Shown: positions 40,819 through 49,601, numbered from the stretch's first letter. The stretch is DNA of 64,000 nucleotides from Sabellastarte sp. h YS-2021 (GCA_964017235.1 OZ024936.1:50829028-50893027); one strand, 5' to 3'. Numbers and translations: made by a program. The notes: generated from the letters alone by a model not told the origin.

Positions 40819-41145
40819 ATGTTGTTAAAGATGTTAAAGATTCAAGAGGATCTTTTTCGTTGTTTGCATCATTTTAGGCCAAAAAGGTTAGAAGAATTAT
40901 GTTTGGCTAGATTAAATGAACAGGAAAAGAAAAATTTACCAGAAAGTGTGCACTATAGTTGTTTCAGAGGATCAATGTATCGAGACATACCATATTTATG
41001 GTTTAATTCTACTGCTTTTCTAGTACACTGTTTAAGGCCTCCGAAAGAACATCATTGGGAAATTGATAATGAGCATGAATTATGGAACATATTTCCCGTT
41101 TTTCTAAAACATAAAGGTTTTGTCATATCCAAAAGCTGGATTTAA
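40819..41145 (+). CDS. Small protein P5 (108 aa), PolB element
   Basis: The first in-frame ATG is at 40819, 33 nt after the P4 stop. Contains 'FRPKRLEELCLARLNEQEKK' and 'IPYLWFNSTAFLVHCLR'. The latter again has a hydrophobic strand followed by an amphipathic segment. It is the last gene before the NRF1-like motifs at 41146. No family was recognised. Confidence 0.5.
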   Translation: MLLKMLKIQEDLFRCLHHFRPKRLEELCLARLNEQEKKNLPESVHYSCFRGSMYRDIPYLWFNSTAFLVHCLRPPKEHHWEIDNEHELWNIFPVFLKHKGFVISKSWI

Positions 41146-41301
41146 CGCGCATGCGCATAGTAAATTTTTACCATGTGTGTCACTAAAATTTAGAATGCGC
41201 ATGCGCAATGAAAAAAATAATAGCATGCGCATGCGCGACTTAAATATTAGGGAAAAGTGTTTAAAAGAGAAAGACAGGAACCACATGAATTATTCGAGAT
41301 T
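41146..41301 (+). promoter_or_regulatory. Probable promoter of P6, now separated from it by DIRS-c
   Basis: It contains three NRF1-like palindromes ('gcgcatgcgcat', 'gcgcatgcgcaa', 'gcatgcgcatgcgc') and a TATA-like 'tttaaaag' near 41258, the same order as upstream of P1. DIRS-c begins at 41302, about 45 bp downstream of the TATA-like box; P6 starts 30 bp after DIRS-c. Confidence 0.5.
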
Positions 41302-41624
41302 GTAACAAATTTTATTGTAATTTAACTTTTTACAAGTTAAATACTTACCTTATCCTCACAAGTGCTTGGTTTGGTTTTGTGGAGCAAAAGCATCGACCGA
41401 CGAGTCTTTTAATAAAGACTTTTCTTGTCGAGAAGTGACCCCTTTGTCTGCGAATATCCGCGCATGCGCCGACACCGTAGACGAGAGTGACTGTGTAGAA
41501 ACTCTTCATTATATTTTTGGTCCCCAAGATAACAAATTAGAGGGGAGGTAGGGTGGGTTTATCCTTGTGAGGATAAGGTAAGTATTTAACTTGTAAAAAG
41601 TTAAATTACAATAAAATTTGTTAC
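41302..41624. repeat. 323-bp palindromic module at the 3' end of DIRS-c
   Basis: Inverted arms of ~61 bp (41302-41362, 41563-41624) each include a perfect hairpin 'atttaactttttacaagtt' and the repeat 'ttaccttatcctcacaag'. The centre (about 41363-41520) is a nearly perfect reverse copy of the DIRS-c leader (46660-46810), with one visible difference near 41514. It corresponds in position, arm length and hairpin to the module after DIRS-b. Confidence 0.85.
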
Positions 41625-41669
41625 ATTTTATTGCGTAAAATAGCCTTACCTTATCCTCACAAGTGCTTG

Positions 41670-42131
41670 AATGCAACCATAACAGGTGGAGGGAATTTGT
41701 TGTAACCACACTGTAAAATGATTGTCAGACAAGGGGTCACTATGTAAAGCACTTTGATAAGAGGATAAGATAAGCTTAAGTACGCCACATCTCAGATTAA
41801 ACAGTACTTCTTTAGCAATAATGATAAGTAACTTTGCTAACCTTGAATTTCAGTGGCTGATGTAGTTGTAAATGTCATCAATTGTTGCAAAATAAACATC
41901 ATGAAGTCTTCTTAACTAGTCAACAGTGAAGGTCAGAGGAGTCTTCCTATACCCTCAGGCTGGCTGCCGTCATTCTATAAGAAGAAGCCTCCGAGCTGGA
42001 GCTGTAATCCTAACTACAGATGATTATGGAGCCATCTGAAGGAAAGAAAATAAAATACAAATGTCAGTAAAAATACTGGTATGTATGGAGAACGATGAAT
42101 ATGTATATGATAAAGTAAAATGAAGACGTAC
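41670..42131 (-). other. DIRS-c 3' untranslated region
   Basis: Between the recombinase stop (42132) and the 3' repeat, on the minus strand. No open frame. Confidence 0.6.
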
Positions 42132-43300
42132 TTAAACATTGACAATATGTTGAGCTGAGACCACTGGGCCTAATTTATAGTCAGACTGGTCATGAGATTG
42201 CCAAGCTACATCCTTCAAATAAAATGTGGTAAAGGTGTTGTGACTCTTCCAATAGCAGGAGCCTAAAATCTGCTCAAGCGAAGCCCCACCCTTGAAAGCT
42301 AAAGATGCAGACATGGATCGGATGTCATGCGCCTTAATATGAAGATCCTGAGAATCAGCCTTAGAGGATTGATATGCTAGTAAAACAGTTTGTTTAATCC
42401 AGGAAGATATGGTAGATCTCATGATATCTCTGTCAAAGCCTTCCTTAAATGATATGAATAGGAGGTTCTTTCCCCTCCTCAACTCATTGGTTCTGTCTAG
42501 ATAGTATCTAAGTGCCCTGACAGGACATAAGGTCATGTCCTCAGTCAAATCCGAGCTAAGGAAAGGTTTTAAGGCTGGAATGACTACTGGTCTTAATAAG
42601 TCTGGACCATCTGATGCCAATTGATTCTTTGCAAGGAAAGCAGGAGAAGGAGAGATGGTGACCTCCTTCCAGTGAGGTTTGTGTCTAAGAGAGGAGTATG
42701 TCCAAGAATGTACCTCCCCCCTTCTTTTGCCAGATGCCAATGCCATCAAGAAGACAGTTTTAAAAGTCAGAATCTTTAAACTTGCATCTTTTAATGGTTC
42801 AAAAGGAGCCTTTGTCAATGCTGAAAGTACCAAAGATAAATCCCATGAGGGTATTCCCCTATTAGCAGTAGGCTTATCTCTATAGAAGCTGGCAATAAGC
42901 CTGTTCAAGTCAAGGCTCTTGCTCACCTCTTGGCCAGAATGACCTAAATGATCAGCAATAGCAGTTCTGTAGCCCGCAATAGTAGCAGGTTTGAGATTTT
43001 TTACAGTGAAAAGATAGTTCAAGAAATCTGCAATTTTTGAGATAGTAGGCTCTGAGCTGACCACCTGACTCTGTTGGCACCAGAGTTCAAAAATGGACCA
43101 CCTTGATTCGTACACTCTTCTAGATGAGGGTCTTTGAGGTGCCTTAATTCGATCTGCCACCTGCTCAGAGAATGACTCAAGTGATTCTGAGTGGTGTCTA
43201 GGTGCCAAACATGAAGATTCAGATACAACAGATTCTGATGGTATTTGTGACTGAATGGCTGTTTTAACAGATGAGGCCAGTGAGGTAGCTGCAATGGAGG
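42132..43300 (-). CDS. DIRS-c tyrosine recombinase
   Basis: Integrates the element's circular DNA by site-specific recombination. The recognisable domain runs from 'SSRRVYESRWSIFELWC' (N-domain, about 43120) through 'KPATIAGYRTAIADHLG', Arg I in 'ASGKRRGEVHSW', the H-x-x-R box in 'KAHDIRSMSASLA', 'YWKSHNTFTTFYLKD' with the nucleophilic Tyr, to the stop at 42132. The whole catalytic set R-H-R-H-Y is present. The 5' limit is unclear: the frame stays open to 45044 and has no ATG near the domain, so expression may need frameshifting or an unusual start. It overlaps the RT-RNase H end by about 280 nt. Confidence 0.8.
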
Positions 43301-45304
43301 TTTGGTTGACAGATTCACCAGATCCCAAAACCAATGCATCAGGGGCCACCCTGGTGCTACTACTATCATTCTGCACCTGTAGGTGTTCATTTTCTGTATG
43401 ACCTTTGGTATGAGAGCTACAGGACAATAGGCATAGCCGTCCAGACCCTCCCAAGAGATGTTCAATGCATCTATGTTCAGTGCATCTGCATCTGGGACTG
43501 GAGAAACATAGAGTGGAAGTTTGTGATTCATCTTGGTGGCAAACATGTCTACCATTGGTTTGTGCCAAATTTGGCAAATTAAGGAGAATATTTGAGGATG
43601 AAGTGACCACTCTGTCTGAATTATTTTGTCCTTCCTGGAGAGACTGTCGGCTATGACATTGAGGCAACCCTGAATGTGTCTGGCTCTTATGAGTATGTTT
43701 CGAGGATTGCAGTAGGCCATGATGCGCCAAACCAGGAGACACATGTCCCATGAGTGTGTTCCCCCTTGTTTGTTCAGATAACTGACTACAGTGGCGTTGT
43801 CTGTTGCTATGAGAACCCTCTTGTCTAGAATTCTGTTTTGAAAGTTTTTTAAGGCCAGAAATACCGCCTTTAACTCTAGGACATTGATATGAAGCAATTT
43901 TTCCTGATCTGTCCAATTGCCACTGACTGTCAGATTTTCTAAATGAGCTCCCCAACCCTGGTTTGACGCATCTGTGAAAATAAGGGTATTGTGTTCCTGA
44001 GGATGTAAAGGACAACCCTTTTCTAGATTTTTGGGGTCTTTCCACCACTGAAGATAACTTTTCAGAAGATTTGAAACCGGAATCTTCAGGTCTAGAGACT
44101 GGGGATATTGCCAATGTGTCTTCAGGTACCACTGAAATGGACGCATGTGGAGCCTGCCCATTGGTATTGTCTTTTCTAGGGATGCTAGTACACCTATCAG
44201 GGACATAAGCGACCTTGGGGTTGTTAGTGATACGACCTCCATGTCCTGAACAGCTTTTGCTAGAATTTTCAACTTCTTTTGGGTTGGAAAAACCTTCCCT
44301 TGTACCAAATCGAAATGGTAGCCCAGAAAGTCGATTTTTTGTGTAGGTACGAGCTCTGATTTTTCGAAGTTTATCACGAAACCTAATTCCTGGATTGTGT
44401 GAAGAAGTTCTTTTGTCTGGCTCATGCACTGGTGTTGGGAGCTTGCCCTTAACAACCAGTCGTCCAGGTATTGGTGAACTCGAATTCCTCGAGACTGAAG
44501 AACGAGTTTTGCTTCTTTTACAATCCGCGTGAACTCTAGTGGTGCTGTTGCTAAACCGAAAGGGAGAGCTTTGAACTGATACGTTCTGTTGTCTACATGG
44601 AAGCGTAGCAAGTGTTGAGAGTCCGGATGTATGGGCACGTGAAAGTACGCGTCTTTTAAATCTATGGACACTACCCACTCGCTCTTTGTCAGAGAATTTC
44701 TTATAATTTCTGCAGTTTCCATTTTGAAGGTCGGTACATGCATGTAGCTGTTCAGAACACTGAGATCTATTACTGGCCGCCATTTTTTGCCGGGTTTCGG
44801 TACAAGAAATAATCTGCTTGAGAAACCTAGAGTTGTGTAGTCCTTGAGATGGTAAATTGCGTCTTTTTGAAGCATTTGAACTACGCAATCTTGAAGGAAG
44901 CCATGTTTTTCCTGTCTTCCGTACCCGCTTTGCATTATGGGATAAACAGACAGGGGCGGATTCGATTGGAGAGGAATTCGGTAACCCCACCTCAAGACCT
45001 GCACAACTCTGGGATGACAATAAAGATTCTCCCATACCTGCCAAAAATGCTGCAAACGGCCCCCATGGTGAGTAACTACGCTGTAGTCACCTACGCTTGC
45101 TTCCACCTCTTCTGGAAGGCTGGGAAGAGTGGAAGTTTGGTTTCTTGAAGGAAGATGAGTTCTGCTCACGAAAACTCTTCTGGTTGTAGTTGGAATGCTG
45201 TTTATTGGTATTCCTGTCATCAGAGTGTCTTTTGAAACTAAAGGAAGACTTTTGATCTGTTCTAGGCCTTTTTGGAGACTTTTGAATCTTCTTTTCAACC
45301 TCAT
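43019..45304 (-). CDS. DIRS-c reverse transcriptase-RNase H (761 aa open)
   Basis: Copies the element RNA into DNA and removes the RNA strand. RT motifs: 'KWRPVIDLSVLNSYMHVPTF', 'WVVSIDLKDAYFHVPIHP', 'LPFGLATAPLEFTRIVKEA', 'RVHQYLDDWLLRA' (intact YLDD) and 'KIDFLGYHFD'. RNase H: 'TLIFTDASNQGWGAHL', 'INVLELKAVFLAL', 'VLIATDNATVVSYLNKQGG', 'ARHIQGCLNVIADSLSR', giving D-E-D-D. The frame overlaps Gag by 218 nt; the first ATG at 45304 lies within Gag, so either internal initiation or frameshifting is needed. The C-terminus ends inside the recombinase region. Confidence 0.88.
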   Translation of the reverse strand: MRLKRRFKSLQKGLEQIKSLPLVSKDTLMTGIPINSIPTTTRRVFVSRTHLPSRNQTSTLPSLPEEVEASVGDYSVVTHHGGRLQHFWQVWENLYCHPRVVQVLRWGYRIPLQSNPPLSVYPIMQSGYGRQEKHGFLQDCVVQMLQKDAIYHLKDYTTLGFSSRLFLVPKPGKKWRPVIDLSVLNSYMHVPTFKMETAEIIRNSLTKSEWVVSIDLKDAYFHVPIHPDSQHLLRFHVDNRTYQFKALPFGLATAPLEFTRIVKEAKLVLQSRGIRVHQYLDDWLLRASSQHQCMSQTKELLHTIQELGFVINFEKSELVPTQKIDFLGYHFDLVQGKVFPTQKKLKILAKAVQDMEVVSLTTPRSLMSLIGVLASLEKTIPMGRLHMRPFQWYLKTHWQYPQSLDLKIPVSNLLKSYLQWWKDPKNLEKGCPLHPQEHNTLIFTDASNQGWGAHLENLTVSGNWTDQEKLLHINVLELKAVFLALKNFQNRILDKRVLIATDNATVVSYLNKQGGTHSWDMCLLVWRIMAYCNPRNILIRARHIQGCLNVIADSLSRKDKIIQTEWSLHPQIFSLICQIWHKPMVDMFATKMNHKLPLYVSPVPDADALNIDALNISWEGLDGYAYCPVALIPKVIQKMNTYRCRMIVVAPGWPLMHWFWDLVNLSTKPPLQLPHWPHLLKQPFSHKYHQNLLYLNLHVWHLDTTQNHLSHSLSRWQIELRHLKDPHLEECTNQGGPFLNSGANRVRWSAQSLLSQKLQIS

Positions 45305-46619
45305 TTAACACAGTTGGACAAAAAAGATCATGAGACTTGAAGCCCGTCCTTCTTAGTCTGTTGAAATCGTGCTCGTTGAGGTTGGGAGCAAGATTCTTGA
45401 GTACCGTATCTCTTCGTGCCAGTTCCAAGTTACAAGATGCAGCAATCGAATTATCAGTCACGTTTTCTAAAGCCTTTTCAATAGAAGCAATACAACTAAA
45501 TTGAATCTGAAGGCCAGACAGCATAGTCTCTAACTCTTTGATGATGGCTTGATCCTTTGTGGAGGATTTTACAGTCAACATGGTGGACTCCAGGTTATTG
45601 GCCGTCTTTTCTATGGCATTGAGAAAGAAATGCACATACGAAAGGATCTGTACATGCTCCCTGTTTACTGTTTCTAACAGGACATGTTGCTTCATGGGAA
45701 TACGGACTGAAGACGGAATAGGCCCAGGAAATGATGAGCGAAAAGAATCCTGGCATCTTGGAGCTTGGAATGAAAAGTCCGCAGACGTGGACTTATAAAA
45801 CTTCATTGGTGCCCTTGTGAAATATAAGAAATTGTCATAGTTCAAAGGGTTAGTCTTTAGAAGGTAAGGTTGATCTTGTTGTGGGTTTCCAGAGGACTTC
45901 TTTTCATAAAAATCCCATCTCTCCAATACTCCATCTACAGGAGGCATGACCATTGGTAATAAAGACGATTTTCGCTTGTCTTTTTGTCTAGAACCAAAAA
46001 TGCGGGAAGGTTGTTCGGAGAATTGCTCAGGAATAGTGAGTTGTAACAAAGAACGCACCGCAGCAAGGGTTTGTCTGTAGGAAGGGTCGTCTTCAATGTC
46101 ATCAGGTGAGGGCGATCTGTCACGTTTCTTTGAGTTGTTTAACTCTTGAAGGGTGGAGTCTTCGTCTGAGGCTTCGCCTTCCTCAGAATGAAGAGACACA
46201 GAAACCTCGCTGTTTCTGTCTTTAAGAGCAGTTAACTGGCCCTGCATATCATCTAATCTTTGTAAAATGGTTTGAAGGGGGTCTGTCGTAGTTCCCTCCG
46301 TTGTAGGTCGTGGATTGGAAGAAACTGGGTTCTGGTGGCACTCCACCCCCAGTAAAGCATCTTCAATCTCTTGAGACACCACGCTAGGTGTAGATTTTTC
46401 TTTTCTTTTACTCTTATGGACCAGTTTACGCTTCTGATCCTCAGAGAATTGTAGACAAATAAAGCAATCTTCTTCTTTATTCTTCACACAAACGTCATTG
46501 CCACGACCTTTTTCCCTGCATGGAAAGCAGAATTGATGACAATCCCAGTCAAATAAAGGATGTCCGCATCCTGGTGCACGTTTAAGTTCCTTCGAGTTTT
46601 TGACCTGCGAATCGGCCAT
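45087..46619 (-). CDS. DIRS-c Gag-like protein (510 aa)
   Basis: The ATG at 46619 ('gccATGg' on the coding strand context) is preferred because the N-terminal Cys/His cluster of DIRS-b starts right after its own ATG; the frame is open 76 codons further upstream through the leader. Residues about 15-70 hold 'GCGHPLFDWDCHQFCFPC' and 'CVKNKEEDCFICLQF', a zinc-binding module shared with DIRS-a and -b. A low-complexity acidic middle and a basic Arg/Ser-rich C-terminus ('SFKKPNFHSSQPSRRGGSKR') suit RNA packaging. The role is inferred from position and composition. Confidence 0.75.
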   Translation of the reverse strand: MADSQVKNSKELKRAPGCGHPLFDWDCHQFCFPCREKGRGNDVCVKNKEEDCFICLQFSEDQKRKLVHKSKRKEKSTPSVVSQEIEDALLGVECHQNPVSSNPRPTTEGTTTDPLQTILQRLDDMQGQLTALKDRNSEVSVSLHSEEGEASDEDSTLQELNNSKKRDRSPSPDDIEDDPSYRQTLAAVRSLLQLTIPEQFSEQPSRIFGSRQKDKRKSSLLPMVMPPVDGVLERWDFYEKKSSGNPQQDQPYLLKTNPLNYDNFLYFTRAPMKFYKSTSADFSFQAPRCQDSFRSSFPGPIPSSVRIPMKQHVLLETVNREHVQILSYVHFFLNAIEKTANNLESTMLTVKSSTKDQAIIKELETMLSGLQIQFSCIASIEKALENVTDNSIAASCNLELARRDTVLKNLAPNLNEHDFNRLRRTGFKSHDLFCPTVLNEVEKKIQKSPKRPRTDQKSSFSFKRHSDDRNTNKQHSNYNQKSFREQNSSSFKKPNFHSSQPSRRGGSKRR

Positions 46620-46850
46620 GATGATAGAAGAAGAAACGATGCTGCTCCCAGTACGACCAAAAATGTAATGAAGAGTTTCTACACAGTCACTCTCGTCTAC
46701 GGTGTCGGCGCATGCGCGGATATTCGCAGACAAAGGGGTCACTTCTCGACAAGAAAAGTCTTTATTAAAAGACTCGTCGGTCGATGCTTTTGCTCCACAA
46801 AACCAAACCAAGCACTTGTGAGGATAAGGTAAGGCTATTTTACGCAATAA
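46620..46850 (-). promoter_or_regulatory. DIRS-c 5' repeat and leader
   Basis: The leader (46620-46808) is mirrored in antisense by the palindromic module at 41363-41520. It contains a short hairpin 'agtctttattaaaagact' (46769-46786). The promoter must lie in the repeat or leader, but no TATA box stands out. Confidence 0.6.
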
Positions 46851-46881
46851 AAAAAGAGTTTGTAGAGAAAGGAATAAAAAA

Positions 46882-47259
46882 ATGGAATTGAGTTCAACTC
46901 TTTCAATATCAGTAAGGCAGGGGGTTGGGAATTATGTGAAACTACTTCGAGAAAAGAATGGGAAGTCTTGGTGGATTAATTTGAGCAGTAGTTTATTTGA
47001 GAAAATTCTATTGATGAAGGGGGAAATTCAAAAATGGATGCAAACAGGGGAAGAAAAGGAATGTTTGAAAATGGGAGCAGCGCTTGTTCAAGTGAAAGCG
47101 TATGAAGGGGAATATTATTTTTGTTTTGAAAAAAAGAATGGGGAATTTGTGAACAGAATTAATTTGAATGGAAAAGAATGGATTCAATTGCACCAAATGA
47201 TGGACAAAATTATGGGTCAATTAGATCCTAAAAAGAAATTTTTGAGAAGCCATTTTTAG
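46882..47259 (+). CDS. PC4-like protein P6 (125 aa), PolB element
   Basis: ATG 46882 in 'aaaaaATGg', 30 bp after DIRS-c. Two strand-helix blocks are visible: 'SWWINLSSSLFEKILLMKG' (about 34-52) and 'RINLNGKEWIQLHQMMDKI' (about 95-113). The second closely follows the PC4 pattern of a GIsL-type strand then a helix beginning with a Trp-containing turn. Lysine-rich. It looks like a duplicated PC4-like ssDNA-binding protein and a paralogue of P1 and P2. Its stop TAG overlaps the next frame (TAGTG). Confidence 0.6.
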   Translation: MELSSTLSISVRQGVGNYVKLLREKNGKSWWINLSSSLFEKILLMKGEIQKWMQTGEEKECLKMGAALVQVKAYEGEYYFCFEKKNGEFVNRINLNGKEWIQLHQMMDKIMGQLDPKKKFLRSHF

Positions 47260-47729
47260 TGCGGTATTATCCCAAACACGGGGAAGTGTTTTATTTTCAT
47301 GAAGCATCAGCAGCCGCTGATTATCCGGGTGTTAAAATTTTGAAGAAAAAATTGACTCCTCCAACAAAGTATGAGTTTATGTTAATGGGGATGAGTTATG
47401 TAGTGAGAGAAATGTTAAAAACATATTCAAGAAAAAATTGCGAGGGTTGTTTTATGGGGTATTTGAGTCAATTAGATCATAATCTTTGTCTTGTGGAGTG
47501 GGGTGATCAAGTAGATAATTATTATCATAGGGTAAAATCTACATTAAAAGAGGAAAAAGTGGTAGAATTTTTCGAAGGGGCTTTAAAAAGTCTAGGGATA
47601 GATGAAAGTATTTCATTTGAGAGAATAATGTCCATGGAAGATAAGGAAATAATGGATGTTGTAAAACCTGTAAATTATCCTCGTGAATATGAGATGTTGT
47701 TTAAACCTTTTGTAAAAGAAGAAATGTAA
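47259..47729 (+). CDS. Protein P7 (156 codons open), PolB element
   Basis: The frame opens at the P6 stop (TAGTG) without an ATG; the first in-frame ATG is at codon 41 ('MLMGMSYVV'). Either P7 is a C-terminal extension of P6 reached by frameshift or reinitiation, or one indel separated them. 'KYEFMLMGMSYVVREML' parallels P4. A second block 'VVEFFEGALKSLGI' could be the helix of another PC4-like unit. No family was recognised. Confidence 0.5.
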   Translation: MRYYPKHGEVFYFHEASAAADYPGVKILKKKLTPPTKYEFMLMGMSYVVREMLKTYSRKNCEGCFMGYLSQLDHNLCLVEWGDQVDNYYHRVKSTLKEEKVVEFFEGALKSLGIDESISFERIMSMEDKEIMDVVKPVNYPREYEMLFKPFVKEEM

Positions 47730-47754
47730 AAATATATCAAAAGTGCTTGTTGTG

Positions 47755-47945
47755 TTTTGTGGTGGTTGTCAAATTTGCTTGTAAAAATGTATACAGATAC
47801 GTTTGTCAAGGCAAGTTCAAAGTTGTTAGGTGATGTAAAAATGTATATAGATACGGTTGCCAACGCAAGTTCAAAGTTGCTGGGTGATGTAAAATGTATA
47901 TAGATACGGTTGTCAACACAAGTCAATGTTGCTTGGTAACCAAAG
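47755..47945 (+). repeat. Three ~60-bp tandem repeats upstream of P8
   Basis: Units contain 'aaaatgtatatagatacggt' and 'caagttcaaagttg' with a period of about 60 bp. The last ends in 'gttgcttggtaacc', an RFX X-box-like palindrome. They lie between P7 and P8 and may form the P8 promoter. Confidence 0.65.
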
Positions 47946-47968
47946 TGATGTAAAGGGTGTTAAATGAA

Positions 47969-49087
47969 ATGTCCGTCATTTGTACTTTAGTCAAGATGGT
48001 GTACACAGTGTTTTTTAGAATCTGTCGTAAAGGAGATGTGTTTAACATTTTTCAAAATTTAAAAGTGCATTTGACAGGGGACTATGTAGCTTTAAAGTTA
48101 ATTAAGGGGAAATTGTGTCTGTTAAAAGTATTTGTCAAAGATATGTCTATTGAGGAGTCTTTTGGGTTTAAGAGTTTTCAAGTGTCTTCATTAGACTTAT
48201 TAGACCAAGGATACAGAGGGTACTTAGAAATGGAACGTCGAGGGAGTTATTTCACTTCACAGTATCTGGACATTGAAAGTAGTTTAAAAGAATTGCAAAA
48301 GTTCTTGAATGAAAACAAAGTAGACTTGATGGAATTTCAAGACACGATTCATGTGTGTGGTTATCCCGGTCAACCTAAAGCCATAGAGATCAAGGGATGT
48401 TCAAAAGCTATGAAGACATATTATTTTGCTCCAATGAAGAAAAGTATGGTGACACAAGTGATTGAAGAAGACAATCTTCCCACGAGTAAAAGTATAGGAC
48501 TTGGAGCACAGTGTCTCTGGGTAAATGGAGCAGAAGAAAGAAGTGAAAGACTGATGCCCTTTTATTTAGGTGCTCATTGTGAAGATCTTGTCAAATCCAG
48601 TCGTCAATTGATAAAAGCCAAACAAGTGATTTTTATTTTTGTGCAGCAACTTTCGTGTTATTTTCCCAGTGTGACATTGGAAAAAGAAACACCTGTGGGG
48701 AAAAAGCCATTACACCCATTAACCTGGCAGAAAGTATTCCATTCTGAAGATGCGGTTAGTTTTTTAAATAAAATAGTGGATCCTCTTCCCGAAAGAAGTT
48801 TGAGAATGATGATGATGATGAATTCAACATCTCCAAAGACTTTGTTTGAAGAACTGGATGAAATCTTAACAGATGTACAAATGCCAGACAATGAAACGGA
48901 GAATTTATTAGAGTCATTATTATCCATGACTGAAGGAACAGAAGGACTTGACAAAGAATTCTCTGGAGTTGAGAATGTTTTAGCAGATATGACCAGTTTC
49001 CAAATGATGTGCACTGAGTGCTACCAGTTATCAAACGAGGGATGTCACTGCCATGAAATGAGGTGTGAACGATGTTTTGGTTTGTAA
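47969..49087 (+). CDS. Protein P8 (372 aa), PolB element
   Basis: Largest left-arm gene. The ATG at 47969 is used here; a second ATG at 47996 in 'aagATGg' has a better context. No domain was recognised. The C-terminal third is acidic (about 290-345) with a Met run 'RMMMMMNS', and the last 25 residues form a Cys/His cluster ('CTECYQLSNEGCHCHEMRCE') that could bind zinc. An acidic region plus a Zn-type cluster would suit a transcriptional regulator, but this is speculation. It is not similar in length or motif to a capsid or integrase. Confidence 0.6.
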   Translation: MSVICTLVKMVYTVFFRICRKGDVFNIFQNLKVHLTGDYVALKLIKGKLCLLKVFVKDMSIEESFGFKSFQVSSLDLLDQGYRGYLEMERRGSYFTSQYLDIESSLKELQKFLNENKVDLMEFQDTIHVCGYPGQPKAIEIKGCSKAMKTYYFAPMKKSMVTQVIEEDNLPTSKSIGLGAQCLWVNGAEERSERLMPFYLGAHCEDLVKSSRQLIKAKQVIFIFVQQLSCYFPSVTLEKETPVGKKPLHPLTWQKVFHSEDAVSFLNKIVDPLPERSLRMMMMMNSTSPKTLFEELDEILTDVQMPDNETENLLESLLSMTEGTEGLDKEFSGVENVLADMTSFQMMCTECYQLSNEGCHCHEMRCERCFGL

Positions 49088-49189
49088 AAAGGTAAGAAAA
49101 ATGATTTTTTTAAAAACCCTCACTAAAATTCTTGTGAAAAATATTGTTTTTTCAAATTATAAATCATGAAAAAACCGATAAGTAAAACA

Positions 49190-49290
49190 ACGTATATTTT
49201 AAAAGTGTTGTGACGTCGAAAACCACACAAAAAAAATATATTGTGACGTCATGCAGAAAATTTTAGTTACGCATGACGTTTTTTTTTTTA
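49190..49290. promoter_or_regulatory. CRE-like motif cluster upstream of P9
   Basis: 'gtgacgtcg' (49210), 'gtgacgtcat' (49242) and 'gcatgacgt' (49270) lie within ~70 bp. The same core 'tgacgtca' occurs near the right end at 57250 and 57714. Binding by CREB/ATF-like factors is inference. Confidence 0.45.
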
Positions 49291-49601
49291 GTATCGTCCC
49301 GTTGATATGTAAATATGTTGTTTATGAAACGTTTTTAAATATATTTATAAAGCGCTGTCTATTTATTTTTTATTTTAAAATCATGAAAAGACAAAGAATA
49401 ATATTGTTTTATATATACAGTCGATATGAGTAAACAATAATAATAAAAATAAACGTAATTTTAAAAAAGTAAGAAAACTATGCATATTTTGTTGATTTTC
49501 ATCTCCTTGGAGACCAACTTACGTCAAGCTAAAATATTCTTTGTATATCATTTGATTTCCAGCAGTCAAAGAGGGGGGACGTGCTGTCTTACATTACCAT
49601 C

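Larger units (their letters stand above)
41302..46850 (-). mobile_element. DIRS-c: apparently intact DIRS element inside the PolB element
   Basis: About 5.5 kb on the minus strand. 5' repeat at 46809-46850 ('gcacttgtgaggataaggta' and 'aggctattttacgcaat'), 3' repeat at 41625-41669 as its inverse, then a palindromic module 41302-41624. Gag, RT-RNase H and recombinase frames are all uninterrupted and carry their catalytic residues. No target duplication is visible. It is the youngest insertion in this nest and a different family from DIRS-a/b, though the repeats share the core 'attRcg..aatagc.ttacc'. Confidence 0.85.

Noticed and set aside
42132..45044. Treating the whole 970-codon frame as recombinase
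   Set aside because: Only about the last 345 codons match a tyrosine recombinase; the upstream part overlaps RT-RNase H in another phase and may be non-coding.
47969..49087. P8 as major capsid protein or integrase of the PolB element
   Set aside because: No DDE/RVE catalytic spacing, no zinc-binding HHCC head, and no jelly-roll-like pattern that I can see; the protein has an acidic tail and a C-terminal Cys cluster instead.
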